A DNA stretch of 42,892 bases from Clostridiales bacterium (GCA_012840805.1 DUVY01000027.1:1-42892), one strand, 5' to 3'; shown: positions 24,699-33,161, counted from the stretch's first letter. Notes: generated by a model from the sequence alone, not told the origin. Numbers and translations: made by a program.

Positions 24699-25334
24699 TT
24701 ATTTCTTTTTTTTCTTAATAAGGTTGTCATACTTATAAGCCAGCACCATCAGGTTATCTCTTAGATGAACATTTTCCACGATAACATCGTCAGGCACATC
24801 CAAATCAACATAACAAAAATTAAGCAACGCTTTTATCCCAAGCGAGATTAATTCTTTAGCCACTATTGAAGCTTCTTGCGAGGGCACAGACAATATAGCG
24901 ATATCGGGCTTATATTCTTGAACAAATTCGGGCAATTTGCTTATCGGATATACTCGATGTCCCGATATTTCCGCCATCTCGGCGATATCAAATACGCCGA
25001 TTAGTTTAAAACCTCGGTTTCTAAACATCCTGTGGGATATGAGTGCCTTGCCGATATTGCCCGCGCCCACTATTATTACCTTTTTTTCATCATTAAGCCC
25101 CAAAACCCTTTTTATCTCTTCATAGAGTTCTTTGACATTATAGCCATAGCCTTGCTGTCCCGAAACCGTAAAATGCCCCAAATCGTGCCTGATTTGCGAG
25201 GCGGTAACATTCATTTTATGGGACAACTCGCCCGATGAAACCTTTTTTATTCCAACATTCATATAATCATCAAGATATCTAAAATATCTAGGTAGTCGCG
25301 CGATTAATTCTTTTGAAAGAGTTTTATCCCCCAT
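24699..25334 (-). CDS. rex: Redox-sensing transcriptional repressor Rex
   Basis: Represses fermentation and NADH-consuming genes when NADH/NAD+ is low. The 211-residue protein has an N-terminal winged helix (KVSSGELSHKMNVTASQIR, then GYGYNV) and a Rossmann domain with VGAGNIGKAL at about residues 90-99. SVPSQEA and the C-terminal domain-swap helix follow, ending in a Lys run. Start at the ATG with CCTCCT (AGGAGG on this strand) at 25340-25345. It is divergent from yqfC and convergent with htpG. Likely targets outside its own promoter cannot be confirmed here. Confidence 0.95.
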   Translation of the reverse strand: MGDKTLSKELIARLPRYFRYLDDYMNVGIKKVSSGELSHKMNVTASQIRHDLGHFTVSGQQGYGYNVKELYEEIKRVLGLNDEKKVIIVGAGNIGKALISHRMFRNRGFKLIGVFDIAEMAEISGHRVYPISKLPEFVQEYKPDIAILSVPSQEASIVAKELISLGIKALLNFCYVDLDVPDDVIVENVHLRDNLMVLAYKYDNLIKKKKK

Positions 25335-25361
25335 AACAACCTCCTGAATTTTGCTATGATA

Positions 25362-25390
25362 ATTATAACATAGTAGTAACTGTTTGACAA
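25362..25390 (-). promoter_or_regulatory. Sigma-A promoter of rex
   Basis: On the minus strand TTGTCA (25385-25390) and an extended -10 TGTTATAAT (core 25362-25367) are 17 bases apart. An imperfect Rex-like site, TTGTCAA-ACAG-TTACTAC (25390 down to 25373), overlaps the -35 box. It matches the clostridial pattern TTGTTAA-N4-TTAACAA at 10 of 14 positions, which would fit autoregulation. Confidence 0.65.
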
Positions 25391-25412
25391 GGTATGAAAA
25401 TCATTATCTAAT
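25384..25412 (+). promoter_or_regulatory. Rightward promoter toward yqfC
   Basis: TTGACA (25384-25389), 17 bases, TCTAAT (25407-25412). The -35 box overlaps that of the divergent rex promoter. The leader to yqfC would be about 140 bases. A sigma-E type match (TTCTATT 25492-25498 with CATAAAAT 25514-25521, spacing 15) is closer to the gene but weak. Confidence 0.45.
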
Positions 25413-25428
25413 ATCGTGAGCACAATAT
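25411..25428. promoter_or_regulatory. Palindromic operator candidate between rex and yqfC
   Basis: ATATCGTG-AG-CACAATAT is an 18-bp palindrome with one mismatched pair. It lies over the end of the rightward -10 box and the expected start of transcription. It does not match the Rex consensus spacing. Confidence 0.45.
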
Positions 25429-25555
25429 CAAAAATCTTGCCCCAATAAATAAATAAAAAATTTTGTAAAAAAATAGCATAAAACAAAAGACTTCTATTAT
25501 ATTATTAATCAATCATAAAATAGATAAGTATTAACTAAAAGGCGTCAAAAAATTT

Positions 25556-25816
25556 ATGGATTTTATGTCCGAATTATCCAAGTTAATAGATTTACCCGCC
25601 GATATAATAATGCGTTACAGATACACCGTTTTGGGCGGCAAAGCGGTTTATGTGGCGGGGCACAAAGGTCTCAAAATTTATAACAGCGAAAAGATTGAGC
25701 TAAAGATAGACAAAGAGATTTTGACCGTAACAGGACAGGATTTGATTATCAAACATCTTAGTAATAACGATTGTATAATTACAGGCAATATTAACTCGGT
25801 TGTAGTAGGCAAATAA
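25556..25816 (+). CDS. yqfC: Sporulation protein YqfC (YabP/YqfC family)
   Basis: An 86-residue YabP/YqfC-family protein. The family is made of small beta-rich proteins of endospore formers, expressed in the mother cell under sigma-E in B. subtilis; the molecular role is unclear. Visible are LPADIIMRYRYTVLGGKAVYV, GLKIYNSEKIELKI and a C-terminal IITGNINSVVV. The start may be the ATG at 25556 or the one at 25565; neither has an optimally spaced ribosome-binding site. It pairs with yqfD 15 bases downstream, the usual arrangement upstream of phoH. Confidence 0.88.
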   Translation: MDFMSELSKLIDLPADIIMRYRYTVLGGKAVYVAGHKGLKIYNSEKIELKIDKEILTVTGQDLIIKHLSNNDCIITGNINSVVVGK

Positions 25817-25831
25817 AAACAAGGACAAATT

Positions 25832-27010
25832 ATGTTTCAAAAAGTCGCGGATTTTGTTTTTGGCAAAAACAAAATAGAAATAACAGGGCTTAATTTAGAT
25901 AGATTATTAAATGCTTTGGCGGCTTCGGGCGTTATTATGCGCAATATTTGCCGCGTAACCCATAGGATAGTAACCTTTGACGTGACTGATAAAATGCTAA
26001 AAAAGGCGTTTGGCAGCATAGATCCATCGCAGTATAATGTCCGCTTATTATCAAGACGTAGCTTGAAAAACAGCTTTATCAACTTTTGCAAAATTAGACC
26101 CGGATTATTGATTGGTTTAGTATTGACAATAATTATTATCGCCGTTTTTAATATGTTTGTCTGGGATGTTAAAGTTTATGGCAACGAACAAATTGGCGAT
26201 AAAACGGTATTTGAGGCGCTTGAGAGTCTAGGTATAAAAAAAGGCAAATTAATCAATGATATAGACAGAAAAAAACTAGCACAAGAGCTAAACTCGCGGC
26301 TAGATCAAGCAAGTCTTGTGAGCGTGGAAATCAAAGGGATAACTTTGATAATCAATATCAAAGAGCGCATCCTAAGACCGCAAGAGGAAGACGAAAAGAC
26401 GGCGGATGAAATAATCAGCGGATATGATTGTCAGATTGTTAAGATCGCGCTTTTAAACGGCACGGCGTTGGTTAAGGTAGGGGATATAGTAAAAAAGGGC
26501 GAAGTATTGGCGGCGGCTTACGAGGAATATTACGAGGGCAGTCAAAAAGTCAAAGAGCCGATAAGAGCCGAGGGGGAATTTTGGGGCAAGGTTTGGTTTT
26601 CTCATACTAGATATTACGCAACAGACGGCGTCAAATACATAAGAACGGGCGCGAAAAAAACCAAATTTTTTTGGGAGATTTTTGGTTTTAAAAACTCAAA
26701 AAATTATCAGCCCGTGTATAATTTTTTTGAGACCGAAAGCAGTCAAACCAAAATCAACTTCTTAATTCCTCTAATAATACATAAGACCGTATATTATGAG
26801 CAAAAGCCGCAATTAATTGCGCTTACGCTAGAGCAAGCGCGGGAGCTTTACGGACGCGAAGTTTTGGAAGTGGCAAGACAAAAAACCCCAAAAGACGCCG
26901 TTGTTTTAAACAGTTTTATAAAAGCAAATGAAGAAAACGGCCTCATAAGGATAGACGCGGTCTTTGAAACCGAATTAAAAGTGGGCGCGAGGCAAAAATT
27001 TACATCGTAG
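25832..27010 (+). CDS. yqfD: Sporulation protein YqfD
   Basis: A 392-residue YqfD-family protein with one membrane segment at about residues 91-110 (GLLIGLVLTIIIIAVFNMFV). After it comes a POTRA-like region beginning WDVKVYGNEQIGDKTVFEAL. YqfD is a mother-cell sporulation protein with proposed similarity to the stage IV protein; its exact function is not known. AAGGA lies six bases before the ATG. A Glu/Lys-rich region and VKVGDIVKKGEVLAAAYEEY (biotinyl-like hairpin) are visible in the C-terminal half. Confidence 0.92.
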   Translation: MFQKVADFVFGKNKIEITGLNLDRLLNALAASGVIMRNICRVTHRIVTFDVTDKMLKKAFGSIDPSQYNVRLLSRRSLKNSFINFCKIRPGLLIGLVLTIIIIAVFNMFVWDVKVYGNEQIGDKTVFEALESLGIKKGKLINDIDRKKLAQELNSRLDQASLVSVEIKGITLIINIKERILRPQEEDEKTADEIISGYDCQIVKIALLNGTALVKVGDIVKKGEVLAAAYEEYYEGSQKVKEPIRAEGEFWGKVWFSHTRYYATDGVKYIRTGAKKTKFFWEIFGFKNSKNYQPVYNFFETESSQTKINFLIPLIIHKTVYYEQKPQLIALTLEQARELYGREVLEVARQKTPKDAVVLNSFIKANEENGLIRIDAVFETELKVGARQKFTS

Positions 27011-27028
27011 TAATTTTTTATTAAGATA

Positions 27029-27037
27029 TGATATAAT
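27029..27037 (+). promoter_or_regulatory. Extended -10 promoter of phoH
   Basis: TGATATAAT at 27029-27037 is a consensus extended -10 element; no good -35 box is seen 17 bases upstream. The leader to the TTG start is about 30 bases. Confidence 0.5.
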
Positions 27038-27072
27038 AAGACAAATAAAGATAAAACAAATAGGAGAAATAT

Positions 27073-28062
27073 TTGACAGAATACATTAATATTAATTCGG
27101 ATAAGATGCTCGGGCTTTTTGGAGCATACGACGAAAACATCAAGTTAATCAGCGAAAGCTATGGAGTGACAATCAGACAAAAAGACAATTTTATAGAAAT
27201 TTCAGGCGCGGACGAGGCGGTCGAGCAAGCCAAACTGCTAATGGACAAGTTGTGCGAACTTTTGGACAAAGGCTATGAGATAAGCAAAGAAAAAGTTATG
27301 GCGGGCATAGACTTAGCTAGGCTTAATAGGCTAGACGAAATAGTCTCGATTAGTTCGGAAACAATAGCTGTAACGTCCAAAGCTAGACCCATAAAATGCA
27401 AAACTTTGGGTCAAAAAGAGTATGTGGACGCAATCAAAAATAATACCATAGTCTTTGGGATAGGACCGGCTGGAACGGGCAAGACCTACCTTGCCGTAGC
27501 CTTAGCGGCCGCCGCTTACAAAAAGCGCGAAGTGGAAAAAATTATCCTAACCCGCCCCGCCATAGAAGCGGGCGAGAAGCTTGGTTTTTTGCCGGGCGAC
27601 CTTCAGACTAAGGTTGACCCGTATTTGAGACCTTTGTATGACGCTTTGCAAGAGATGTTTGGAATGGACAATTACCTAAGGCTGCTAGAGCGGGGCATTA
27701 TTGAAGTCGCGCCTTTGGCGTATATGCGCGGTCGGACATTGTCAAATGCCTTTATTATCCTTGACGAAGCCCAAAATACTACAATTTTGCAGATGAAAAT
27801 GTTCTTGACAAGACTTGGAAATGATAGTAAGGTTGTTGTTAACGGCGACACCACCCAAACAGACTTGCCGCCGGGCGTGACAAGCGGGCTGTTTCACGCG
27901 ACCAAAATATTGACAGGTATCAAAGGAATAGCGACCGTAACGCTTAGTTCTAAGGATATAGTCCGCAATCCTTTGGTCCGAAGCATTATCTCGGCTTATG
28001 ACAATGATACCAAAAACATCCGAGGTAAAACCGATGAGCGAGACAAAACCAATAGAAAATAA
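27073..28062 (+). CDS. phoH: PhoH-like ATPase
   Basis: A 329-residue PhoH-family P-loop ATPase. It has an N-terminal KH-like part (FGAYDENIKLISESYGV) and the core Walker A GPAGTGKTYLAVALA at about residue 135. Next come LTRPAIEAGEKLGFLPGDL, the Walker B FIILDEAQNTT and VVNGDTTQTDLP. PhoH proteins of this genomic context are thought to act in rRNA maturation with YbeY. The start codon is TTG at 27073, with AGGAGA at 27062-27067 six bases upstream. The 3' end overlaps the following gene by 29 bases. Confidence 0.95.
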   Translation: MTEYININSDKMLGLFGAYDENIKLISESYGVTIRQKDNFIEISGADEAVEQAKLLMDKLCELLDKGYEISKEKVMAGIDLARLNRLDEIVSISSETIAVTSKARPIKCKTLGQKEYVDAIKNNTIVFGIGPAGTGKTYLAVALAAAAYKKREVEKIILTRPAIEAGEKLGFLPGDLQTKVDPYLRPLYDALQEMFGMDNYLRLLERGIIEVAPLAYMRGRTLSNAFIILDEAQNTTILQMKMFLTRLGNDSKVVVNGDTTQTDLPPGVTSGLFHATKILTGIKGIATVTLSSKDIVRNPLVRSIISAYDNDTKNIRGKTDERDKTNRK

Positions 28063-29491
28063 TAAAAAAATAATAGATAACAATAATAACAAAAAAATAA
28101 TCTTTGCCAATTCCATAATAATATTTGCTTGCGTTATTTTTTTGTTGACGGTAGCTATTATAAGATTTAATATAATGGACGGCAGGCCGTTAGACAAGAC
28201 TATTATTCCATATGTCAGTCTTTTGGTTATTTTTGCCCTTTGTTTTTGCGTAATTTTATTCGCGCTAAAATATCTAGACCTCCCAAATTATAATACCAAA
28301 ATGTTCGGCGTGATTTGCTTTATAATAGCGGTTAATTACGCCGTTTGTATTTTGATAGAAAAACTCAGCATCTTCGCAATGCCTGTTACATTGACGGTCC
28401 TGCTTCTGAGCGTCTTTACCAATGCAAAAACAGCTTTTTTAGGCAATGTCTTTAGCGCGCTTATGCTTTTTATTACGCTTACAGCGATGGCGGTTTCTGG
28501 CGGACAGCCCATACCCCAGATGTTATTGCCTATAATAATTTTTACAATAACAGCGGGCACTATCTTATCAATAGTTATTAATACCGATATCAGACGGTTT
28601 ACATATGTCATAAGAGGCAGCGCCGTTAATTTGATCAGCTTGCCAATTATAATTTTATATCAGCTTATAATAGCGCCCCAATCTTTTATGGGATTATTAA
28701 GCGAGCTTCCCTTTGCCGCTTTTATGGTTTTGGGCACTGTTTTATTAGCGCTGCTGCTTCAGCCCATTATAGAAGTGATATTTAATATTAATTCTAACTT
28801 TAGGTTTATGGAACTTTGCGACCATCACAGACCGTTGTTGTTAAGGCTAGCTAAATCAGCGCCGGGAACATTCAATCACTCGTTGACGGTAGCCAATTTG
28901 GCGGAAACATGCGCTAGGGCAATTAACGAAAATACATATTTTGCCCGAGCCGCCGCGTATTATCACGATGTGGGCAAACTAAACAACACAAGATTTTTTA
29001 AAGAAAATCAATTTAACGACACCAACCCGCACGATGGGCTTACACCCGAGGTTTCTTGCGATATCATAAGAAAACACGCATCCCAAGGCAAACAGGTTTG
29101 CGCCGAATACCGCATCCCCCAAGAGATAGCCGATATAACCGCCGAGCACCACGGCACTATGCCCATATTTTATTTTTATAACAAGGCAAAAGAAATGACG
29201 GACAGAGAAATCAATATCAAAGAATATTGCTATCAAGGCCCTATACCGTCGTCTAAGGTCGCGGCGATAATAATGATTTGCGACGCCGCAGAGGCGACCG
29301 TGCGCGCTATGAAAGAACCCACATACGAAAAAGTCGAAAAAACAGTAAAAGACATAATTGACCAGCGCCTAAGATACGGTCAATTTGACAATTGCGATAT
29401 CACATTGAAAGAACTCGCTATCATAAAAAATACTATTGTCCACGCTTTCGGCGGACTTTATCACGAGAGAATTCAATATCCGGAAGTTTAA
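28034..29491 (+). CDS. pgpH: PgpH-like HD-domain phosphodiesterase lacking the extracellular domain
   Basis: A 485-residue membrane protein matching the 7TM and HD parts of PgpH, which hydrolyses cyclic di-AMP to pApA. One membrane helix near the N-terminus (about 24-46, IFANSIIIFACVIFLLTVAI) is followed within about 20 residues by six more hydrophobic segments up to about residue 245. The HD domain then follows with FNHSLTVANLAE, YYHDVGKLNNTRFFKENQ, NPHDGLTPEVS and AEHHGTMPIFYFYNKA. Metal-binding His and Asp residues all look present. The usual protein has about 700 residues with a roughly 300-residue outside domain after the first helix; this one has none. I chose the ATG at 28034 because GAGGT is seven bases upstream; an ATG at 27998 is less likely. 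The phoH-pgpH-ybeY order is normal. Confidence 0.88.
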   Translation: MSETKPIENNKKIIDNNNNKKIIFANSIIIFACVIFLLTVAIIRFNIMDGRPLDKTIIPYVSLLVIFALCFCVILFALKYLDLPNYNTKMFGVICFIIAVNYAVCILIEKLSIFAMPVTLTVLLLSVFTNAKTAFLGNVFSALMLFITLTAMAVSGGQPIPQMLLPIIIFTITAGTILSIVINTDIRRFTYVIRGSAVNLISLPIIILYQLIIAPQSFMGLLSELPFAAFMVLGTVLLALLLQPIIEVIFNINSNFRFMELCDHHRPLLLRLAKSAPGTFNHSLTVANLAETCARAINENTYFARAAAYYHDVGKLNNTRFFKENQFNDTNPHDGLTPEVSCDIIRKHASQGKQVCAEYRIPQEIADITAEHHGTMPIFYFYNKAKEMTDREINIKEYCYQGPIPSSKVAAIIMICDAAEATVRAMKEPTYEKVEKTVKDIIDQRLRYGQFDNCDITLKELAIIKNTIVHAFGGLYHERIQYPEV

Positions 29492-29497
29492 TAAAAA

Positions 29498-29965
29498 ATG
29501 AAAATTATATCCGAAAACACAGTAAAGCCGTTTTATAAAAAAATATTCAAGACAGCAATTAAGATGTTGGGTCAGCCCAAATATTTGTCTTTGGGGCTTA
29601 ATTTTATGACCAAGGACGAGATAAAAGAGCTTAACAAAGTAACCCGTTCTATTGAAGAGCCTACCGATGTATTAAGCTATCCCAATCTCAAACTATTAGC
29701 GGGCGAAAAAGCCGAAAAAGATGTCTTCACATCCGAGTATGACCGCACAACGCGCGCCTTATTTTTGGGCGAGATTGTTATCTGCGAAGAAATAGCTAAA
29801 GAGCAAGCGCTTGAATACGGTCATTCCCTAAAGCGCGAATTGGGATTTTTGTTTGTTCACGGCTTGCTGCATTTGCTCGGCTATGACCATATTCATCCCG
29901 AAGACGAAAAGATTATGCGATACTGGCAAGACAAAATTTTATCCGAATTAAAATTAGATAGATAA
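29498..29965 (+). CDS. ybeY: Endoribonuclease/rRNA maturation factor YbeY
   Basis: A 155-residue metal-dependent RNase family protein involved in 16S rRNA 3'-end maturation and ribosome quality control. The zinc site HGLLHLLGYDH (H-x3-H-x5-H) is at about residues 130-140. Upstream are LGLNFMTKDEIKELNK, EEPTDVLSYPN and FLGEIVICEEIA. There is no obvious ribosome-binding site, and it starts six bases after the pgpH stop. It ends 13 bases before the convergent Sel1-repeat gene, with no clear terminator between. Confidence 0.94.
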   Translation: MKIISENTVKPFYKKIFKTAIKMLGQPKYLSLGLNFMTKDEIKELNKVTRSIEEPTDVLSYPNLKLLAGEKAEKDVFTSEYDRTTRALFLGEIVICEEIAKEQALEYGHSLKRELGFLFVHGLLHLLGYDHIHPEDEKIMRYWQDKILSELKLDR

Positions 29966-29978
29966 TAGATATATCGTT

Positions 29979-31190
29979 TCAAACGCGTTTATTTTTCTTT
30001 TTTTCCAATTGAAGTTGCCTTAATAAATTAAGCGCCTCCAAATGTTTTCTAACCGCCGCGGCTGTTATCCATTTTTTAGCGGCTTTTATATCTTTGGCGA
30101 CCCCTTCGCCTTTTAAAAATCTCAATCCTAATTGATATTGAGCTTCAACATTGCCGTTTTCGGCGGATTTTTGAATAAAAAAGACAGCTTTGCTAATGTT
30201 TTTGGTAACGCCCAGCCCGTTTTCATACAAATACGAAAGTTTTAGTTGCGCCAAAGCGTCTTTCTTTTTGGCCGCCTCATAATACCACCTTGCCGCCTCG
30301 GCATAATTTTTTTCAACGCCTATGCCGTGCTGAAAACAATAAGCCGCGTTGCATTGGGCGGGTATATGGCCTTTTTGCGCCGCCTTGATAAACAAGCTAG
30401 CGGCGTTCTCATAATCTTTTTCAACTCCTTTTCCGTAAAAATAACAAACCGCAAGCGCGAACTCGCCATCGGCGTAACTGTTGCGCGCCGCTTGCGCATA
30501 CCAATAAACCGCGCCCTTATAATCTTGATTTACGCCCTGTCCTAATTCATAGCATTCGCCCAAAGCTAACTGCGCTTTTGGGTAATTATTTTGAGCGGCT
30601 TTGCAATACCAATAGACCGCTTTTTTATAATCCTTTTCCACGCCGTATCCTGCTTTGAAAAAGTCGCCTAGATAAGTTTGGGCTTCGGGATAGCCTTTTT
30701 CGGCAAGCTGCGCATACCAATAAGCCGACATAACCGCGTCTTGCGGAATATCTTTGGATTGATTATATAATGTCGCGAGCTTAAATTGCGCGTCGGCATA
30801 ATCCTGACGCGCGGAGGGCTTATACCATTTTATAGCCTCGTTTATGTTTTTTTCTGCGCCCAGCCCCAACTCGTATAAAATGCCCAAATGAAATTGCGCC
30901 AAAGCGTCGCCCGAGATCGCGGCTTGTTTGAGCCAGTCATGCGCCTTTTGATAGTTTTGTTTAATACCTTGTCCGTTTTTATAGCAAATACCCAAACGGA
31001 ATTGGGCCTCTTTGTTGTCTTGCTTAGCGGCCAAAGAATACCAATAAACAGCTTTTTTATAATCCTGCTTTACGCCCTCGCCGTTATAATAACAATTTCC
31101 GATCTTAACTTGCGAGGGCGCGTCGCCCAAAAAAGCCTTATCAAAGGTTTTTTTTAATTTTATGGATATTTCTTCGCCGCGATATAACAA
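29979..31190 (-). CDS. Sel1-repeat protein
   Basis: A 403-residue solenoid built of about ten 36-residue Sel1-like (TPR-type) repeats from about residue 20 to 385. The recurring pattern is AQ-x2-LG-x2-Y-x2-G-x-GV-x2-DY-x-KA-x2-WY-x2-AA. The fourth repeat is degenerate (YNQSKDIPQDAVMSAYWYA), and the last one fades into a Lys-rich tail. There is no signal peptide or membrane helix, so it is probably cytoplasmic. Sel1 proteins mediate protein-protein contacts; the partner is unknown. The likely start is TTG at 31190-31188, with a weakly placed AAGG upstream. It lies opposite to all neighbours, where dgkA and cdd often sit between ybeY and era. Confidence 0.85.
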   Translation of the reverse strand: MLYRGEEISIKLKKTFDKAFLGDAPSQVKIGNCYYNGEGVKQDYKKAVYWYSLAAKQDNKEAQFRLGICYKNGQGIKQNYQKAHDWLKQAAISGDALAQFHLGILYELGLGAEKNINEAIKWYKPSARQDYADAQFKLATLYNQSKDIPQDAVMSAYWYAQLAEKGYPEAQTYLGDFFKAGYGVEKDYKKAVYWYCKAAQNNYPKAQLALGECYELGQGVNQDYKGAVYWYAQAARNSYADGEFALAVCYFYGKGVEKDYENAASLFIKAAQKGHIPAQCNAAYCFQHGIGVEKNYAEAARWYYEAAKKKDALAQLKLSYLYENGLGVTKNISKAVFFIQKSAENGNVEAQYQLGLRFLKGEGVAKDIKAAKKWITAAAVRKHLEALNLLRQLQLEKKKNKRV

Positions 31191-31362
31191 ATTTTTATTA
31201 CCTTAATGGAATATCTATATTATATTATTATATTAAAATTTGTAATCATAATCAATATTAATTTTAACAACATTAGCGTTAAATTGGCAGAAATTGCTTT
31301 GAAGTCCGCTAAGCCAAATCATAGACATAAAAAAACTAATCTGTTACAATATCAAACAAATT

Positions 31363-31368
31363 TATAAT
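31363..31368 (+). promoter_or_regulatory. Possible -10 box of era
   Basis: TATAAT lies 22 bases before the era ATG. The -35 region (CTGTTA at 31341-31346) is poor. The 199-base divergent gap from 31191 to 31389 is very AT-rich and holds no other feature I can support. Confidence 0.35.
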
Positions 31369-31389
31369 ATTTTAGGTGAAAAAATATCA

Positions 31390-32262
31390 ATGAAATCAGG
31401 ATTTATTGCCATTTTGGGCAGACCCAATGTAGGAAAGTCCAGTTTGCTTAACGCCATCATAGGAACAAAAATAGCCATAGTGACGCCCAAGCCTCAGACT
31501 ACTAGACGCAGAATAACGGGAATATTGACTCAGGACGACACTCAATTGGTATTTACGGACACGCCCGGCGTTTTTAAGTCCAAAAATGTTTTGGGCGATT
31601 ATATGATGAAAGAAGTAAAAACCGCGTCCGAGGAAACCGATATAATATTGCTTGTGTTTGACGCCACAGACGGACTTACCAACGCGGACAAAGAATTAAT
31701 AGAAAAATATCAAGACGCCGCTACCGTTATAGCGGCAATCAACAAAACAGACATAGCCAAGCCCGACCAAGTATTGCCTATGATTGACGAGCTAAGACAT
31801 TACGAGCATATTAGCGAAATAGTGCCGATTAGCGCGCTAAAAGGGAAAAATATAGATGTTTTGATAGATGTTTTAAAAAAATATATAAAAGACGATGTGT
31901 TCTTTTATCCCAAGGATCAAGTAACCGACCAAAGTTTGCGCGAGCGCGTATCCGAACTCATAAGAGAAAAAGCGATGTTTTATCTACAACAAGAAATACC
32001 GCACGGCGTGGCGGTAGATATAGAAAGATACGAGGACGGGGACATTATTGAGATAGACGCGCTAATAATTTGCGAAAAAGACAACCATAAAGGCATAATA
32101 ATAGGCTCAAAAGGCTCAACGCTCAAAAAGATAGGCTCTAAAGCGAGAGAGGAATTAGAGTTTGTTTTGGGCAAAAAAGTGTTTTTGACATTGTATGTCA
32201 AAGTCATAAAAGATTGGCGCAAACGAAAAAATATCCTATACGATTTGGGTTATTACGGTTAA
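31390..32262 (+). CDS. era: GTPase Era
   Basis: Ribosome-assembly GTPase binding the 16S rRNA 3' end. The 290-residue protein has G1 GRPNVGKSSLLNAIIG, the switch segment KPQTTRRRITGI, G3 DTPGVFKSKNVLG and G4 NKTDIAKP. The C-terminal KH domain contains IIIGSKGSTLKKIGSKAREELE and ends VKVIKDWRKRKNILYDLGY. The ATG has AGGTGA ten bases upstream. Confidence 0.97.
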   Translation: MKSGFIAILGRPNVGKSSLLNAIIGTKIAIVTPKPQTTRRRITGILTQDDTQLVFTDTPGVFKSKNVLGDYMMKEVKTASEETDIILLVFDATDGLTNADKELIEKYQDAATVIAAINKTDIAKPDQVLPMIDELRHYEHISEIVPISALKGKNIDVLIDVLKKYIKDDVFFYPKDQVTDQSLRERVSELIREKAMFYLQQEIPHGVAVDIERYEDGDIIEIDALIICEKDNHKGIIIGSKGSTLKKIGSKAREELEFVLGKKVFLTLYVKVIKDWRKRKNILYDLGYYG

Positions 32263-32371
32263 AAGTTTTTTGGCTTTTTTATAAAAATATTAAAAAATAT
32301 CCATTATAGGTCATTTTTTTATATAATTATCGGCTTTTTTTATTTTATAATGCAAAACGGGGTAACAAAAT

Positions 32372-33127
32372 TTGCGAAAAAAGCTGATAATTTTATTTTC
32401 TATTTTGACCTTTTTGGCTGTTATGATAACGCTCAACAGCACGGTCTTTAGCGTAAAAAATATCTCTGCGATAATCTCAAACGCCGATGACGCCCCGCTA
32501 TGCCAAAAAGTCAAAGACAGCGCCCAAATAGAGCCCCAAAGCATATTTTTTCTTGACGAGTCCAAGATAATACAAAAAATCACAGAGAGCGTCCCCGAGG
32601 TTAAGGTAATAAAACTAGAAAGAAAATTCCCCGACAAACTCATAATTCACGCCAAAAAACGCGCCAGAGTTTGTTACATAAAATATGAAAATGTGTTTTA
32701 TATCATCAGCGAAGAGCTTACCGTAATAGACATAATCAATACCCGCCCTGTTAATCTAGCCGAATTATTTGCCCAAGACGATATTGATATGAGTAGCGCC
32801 CAAAAAGGTCATGCGCTCGCGGCGCACAAAACCGCTCAAACAGATATTACTAATCTTTTTGGCTGTATCAAAAACATAGGGCAAGAGTATTTTGATTTGA
32901 TTCAAAAAATTTATTATTTCAGAAAAAGCAACGACATATACCTAAAAACAACCTCGGGCGTTTTTATACATCTAAGTTATACAGACAAGCTTCAAGAAAA
33001 AGTCCAAATAGCGTTTTCGCTGTATAATCACACGCCGCTATACCGAGCAAACGGGGTAATTTGCGCGTATATCGACACCGAAGGCAATCTAAAAGCCTCT
33101 TACCGACCCGAAGAAATCGAGTTTTAA
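32372..33127 (+). CDS. ftsQ: FtsQ/DivIB-like cell division protein
   Basis: A 251-residue protein with one N-terminal membrane helix (about residues 4-24, KLIILFSILTFLAVMITLNS) and an extracytoplasmic POTRA-like domain. The FtsQ pattern is visible: QSIFFLDESKIIQKI, VPEVKVIKLERKFPDKLII, KKRARVCYI and FYIISEELTVID. A second beta-rich region follows. FtsQ/DivIB recruits and regulates the septal peptidoglycan machinery. The start codon is TTG at 32372, with GGGG at 32359-32362 nine bases upstream. It precedes the ftsA-like and ftsZ genes. The assignment rests on the fold pattern and neighbours. Confidence 0.75.
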   Translation: MRKKLIILFSILTFLAVMITLNSTVFSVKNISAIISNADDAPLCQKVKDSAQIEPQSIFFLDESKIIQKITESVPEVKVIKLERKFPDKLIIHAKKRARVCYIKYENVFYIISEELTVIDIINTRPVNLAELFAQDDIDMSSAQKGHALAAHKTAQTDITNLFGCIKNIGQEYFDLIQKIYYFRKSNDIYLKTTSGVFIHLSYTDKLQEKVQIAFSLYNHTPLYRANGVICAYIDTEGNLKASYRPEEIEF

Positions 33128-33161
33128 AATTTATATATAAATCTACTGTTAACATTTAATC

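Noticed and set aside
25411-25428. Rex operator reading of the 18-bp palindrome
   Set aside because: The half-sites are two bases apart, whereas the Rex consensus needs TTGTG and CACAA eight bases apart. A partial Rex-like match at 25373-25390 is more plausible.
29979-31190. About 108-base periodic similarity that could suggest a repeat array or CRISPR
   Set aside because: The period is 36 codons and comes from the Sel1 repeats of a continuous reading frame; there are no identical repeats with unique spacers.
31191-31389. Small RNA or gene in the AT-rich gap between the Sel1 gene and era
   Set aside because: No hairpin with a T-run, no ribosome-binding site followed by an open frame, and no tRNA-like fold was seen.
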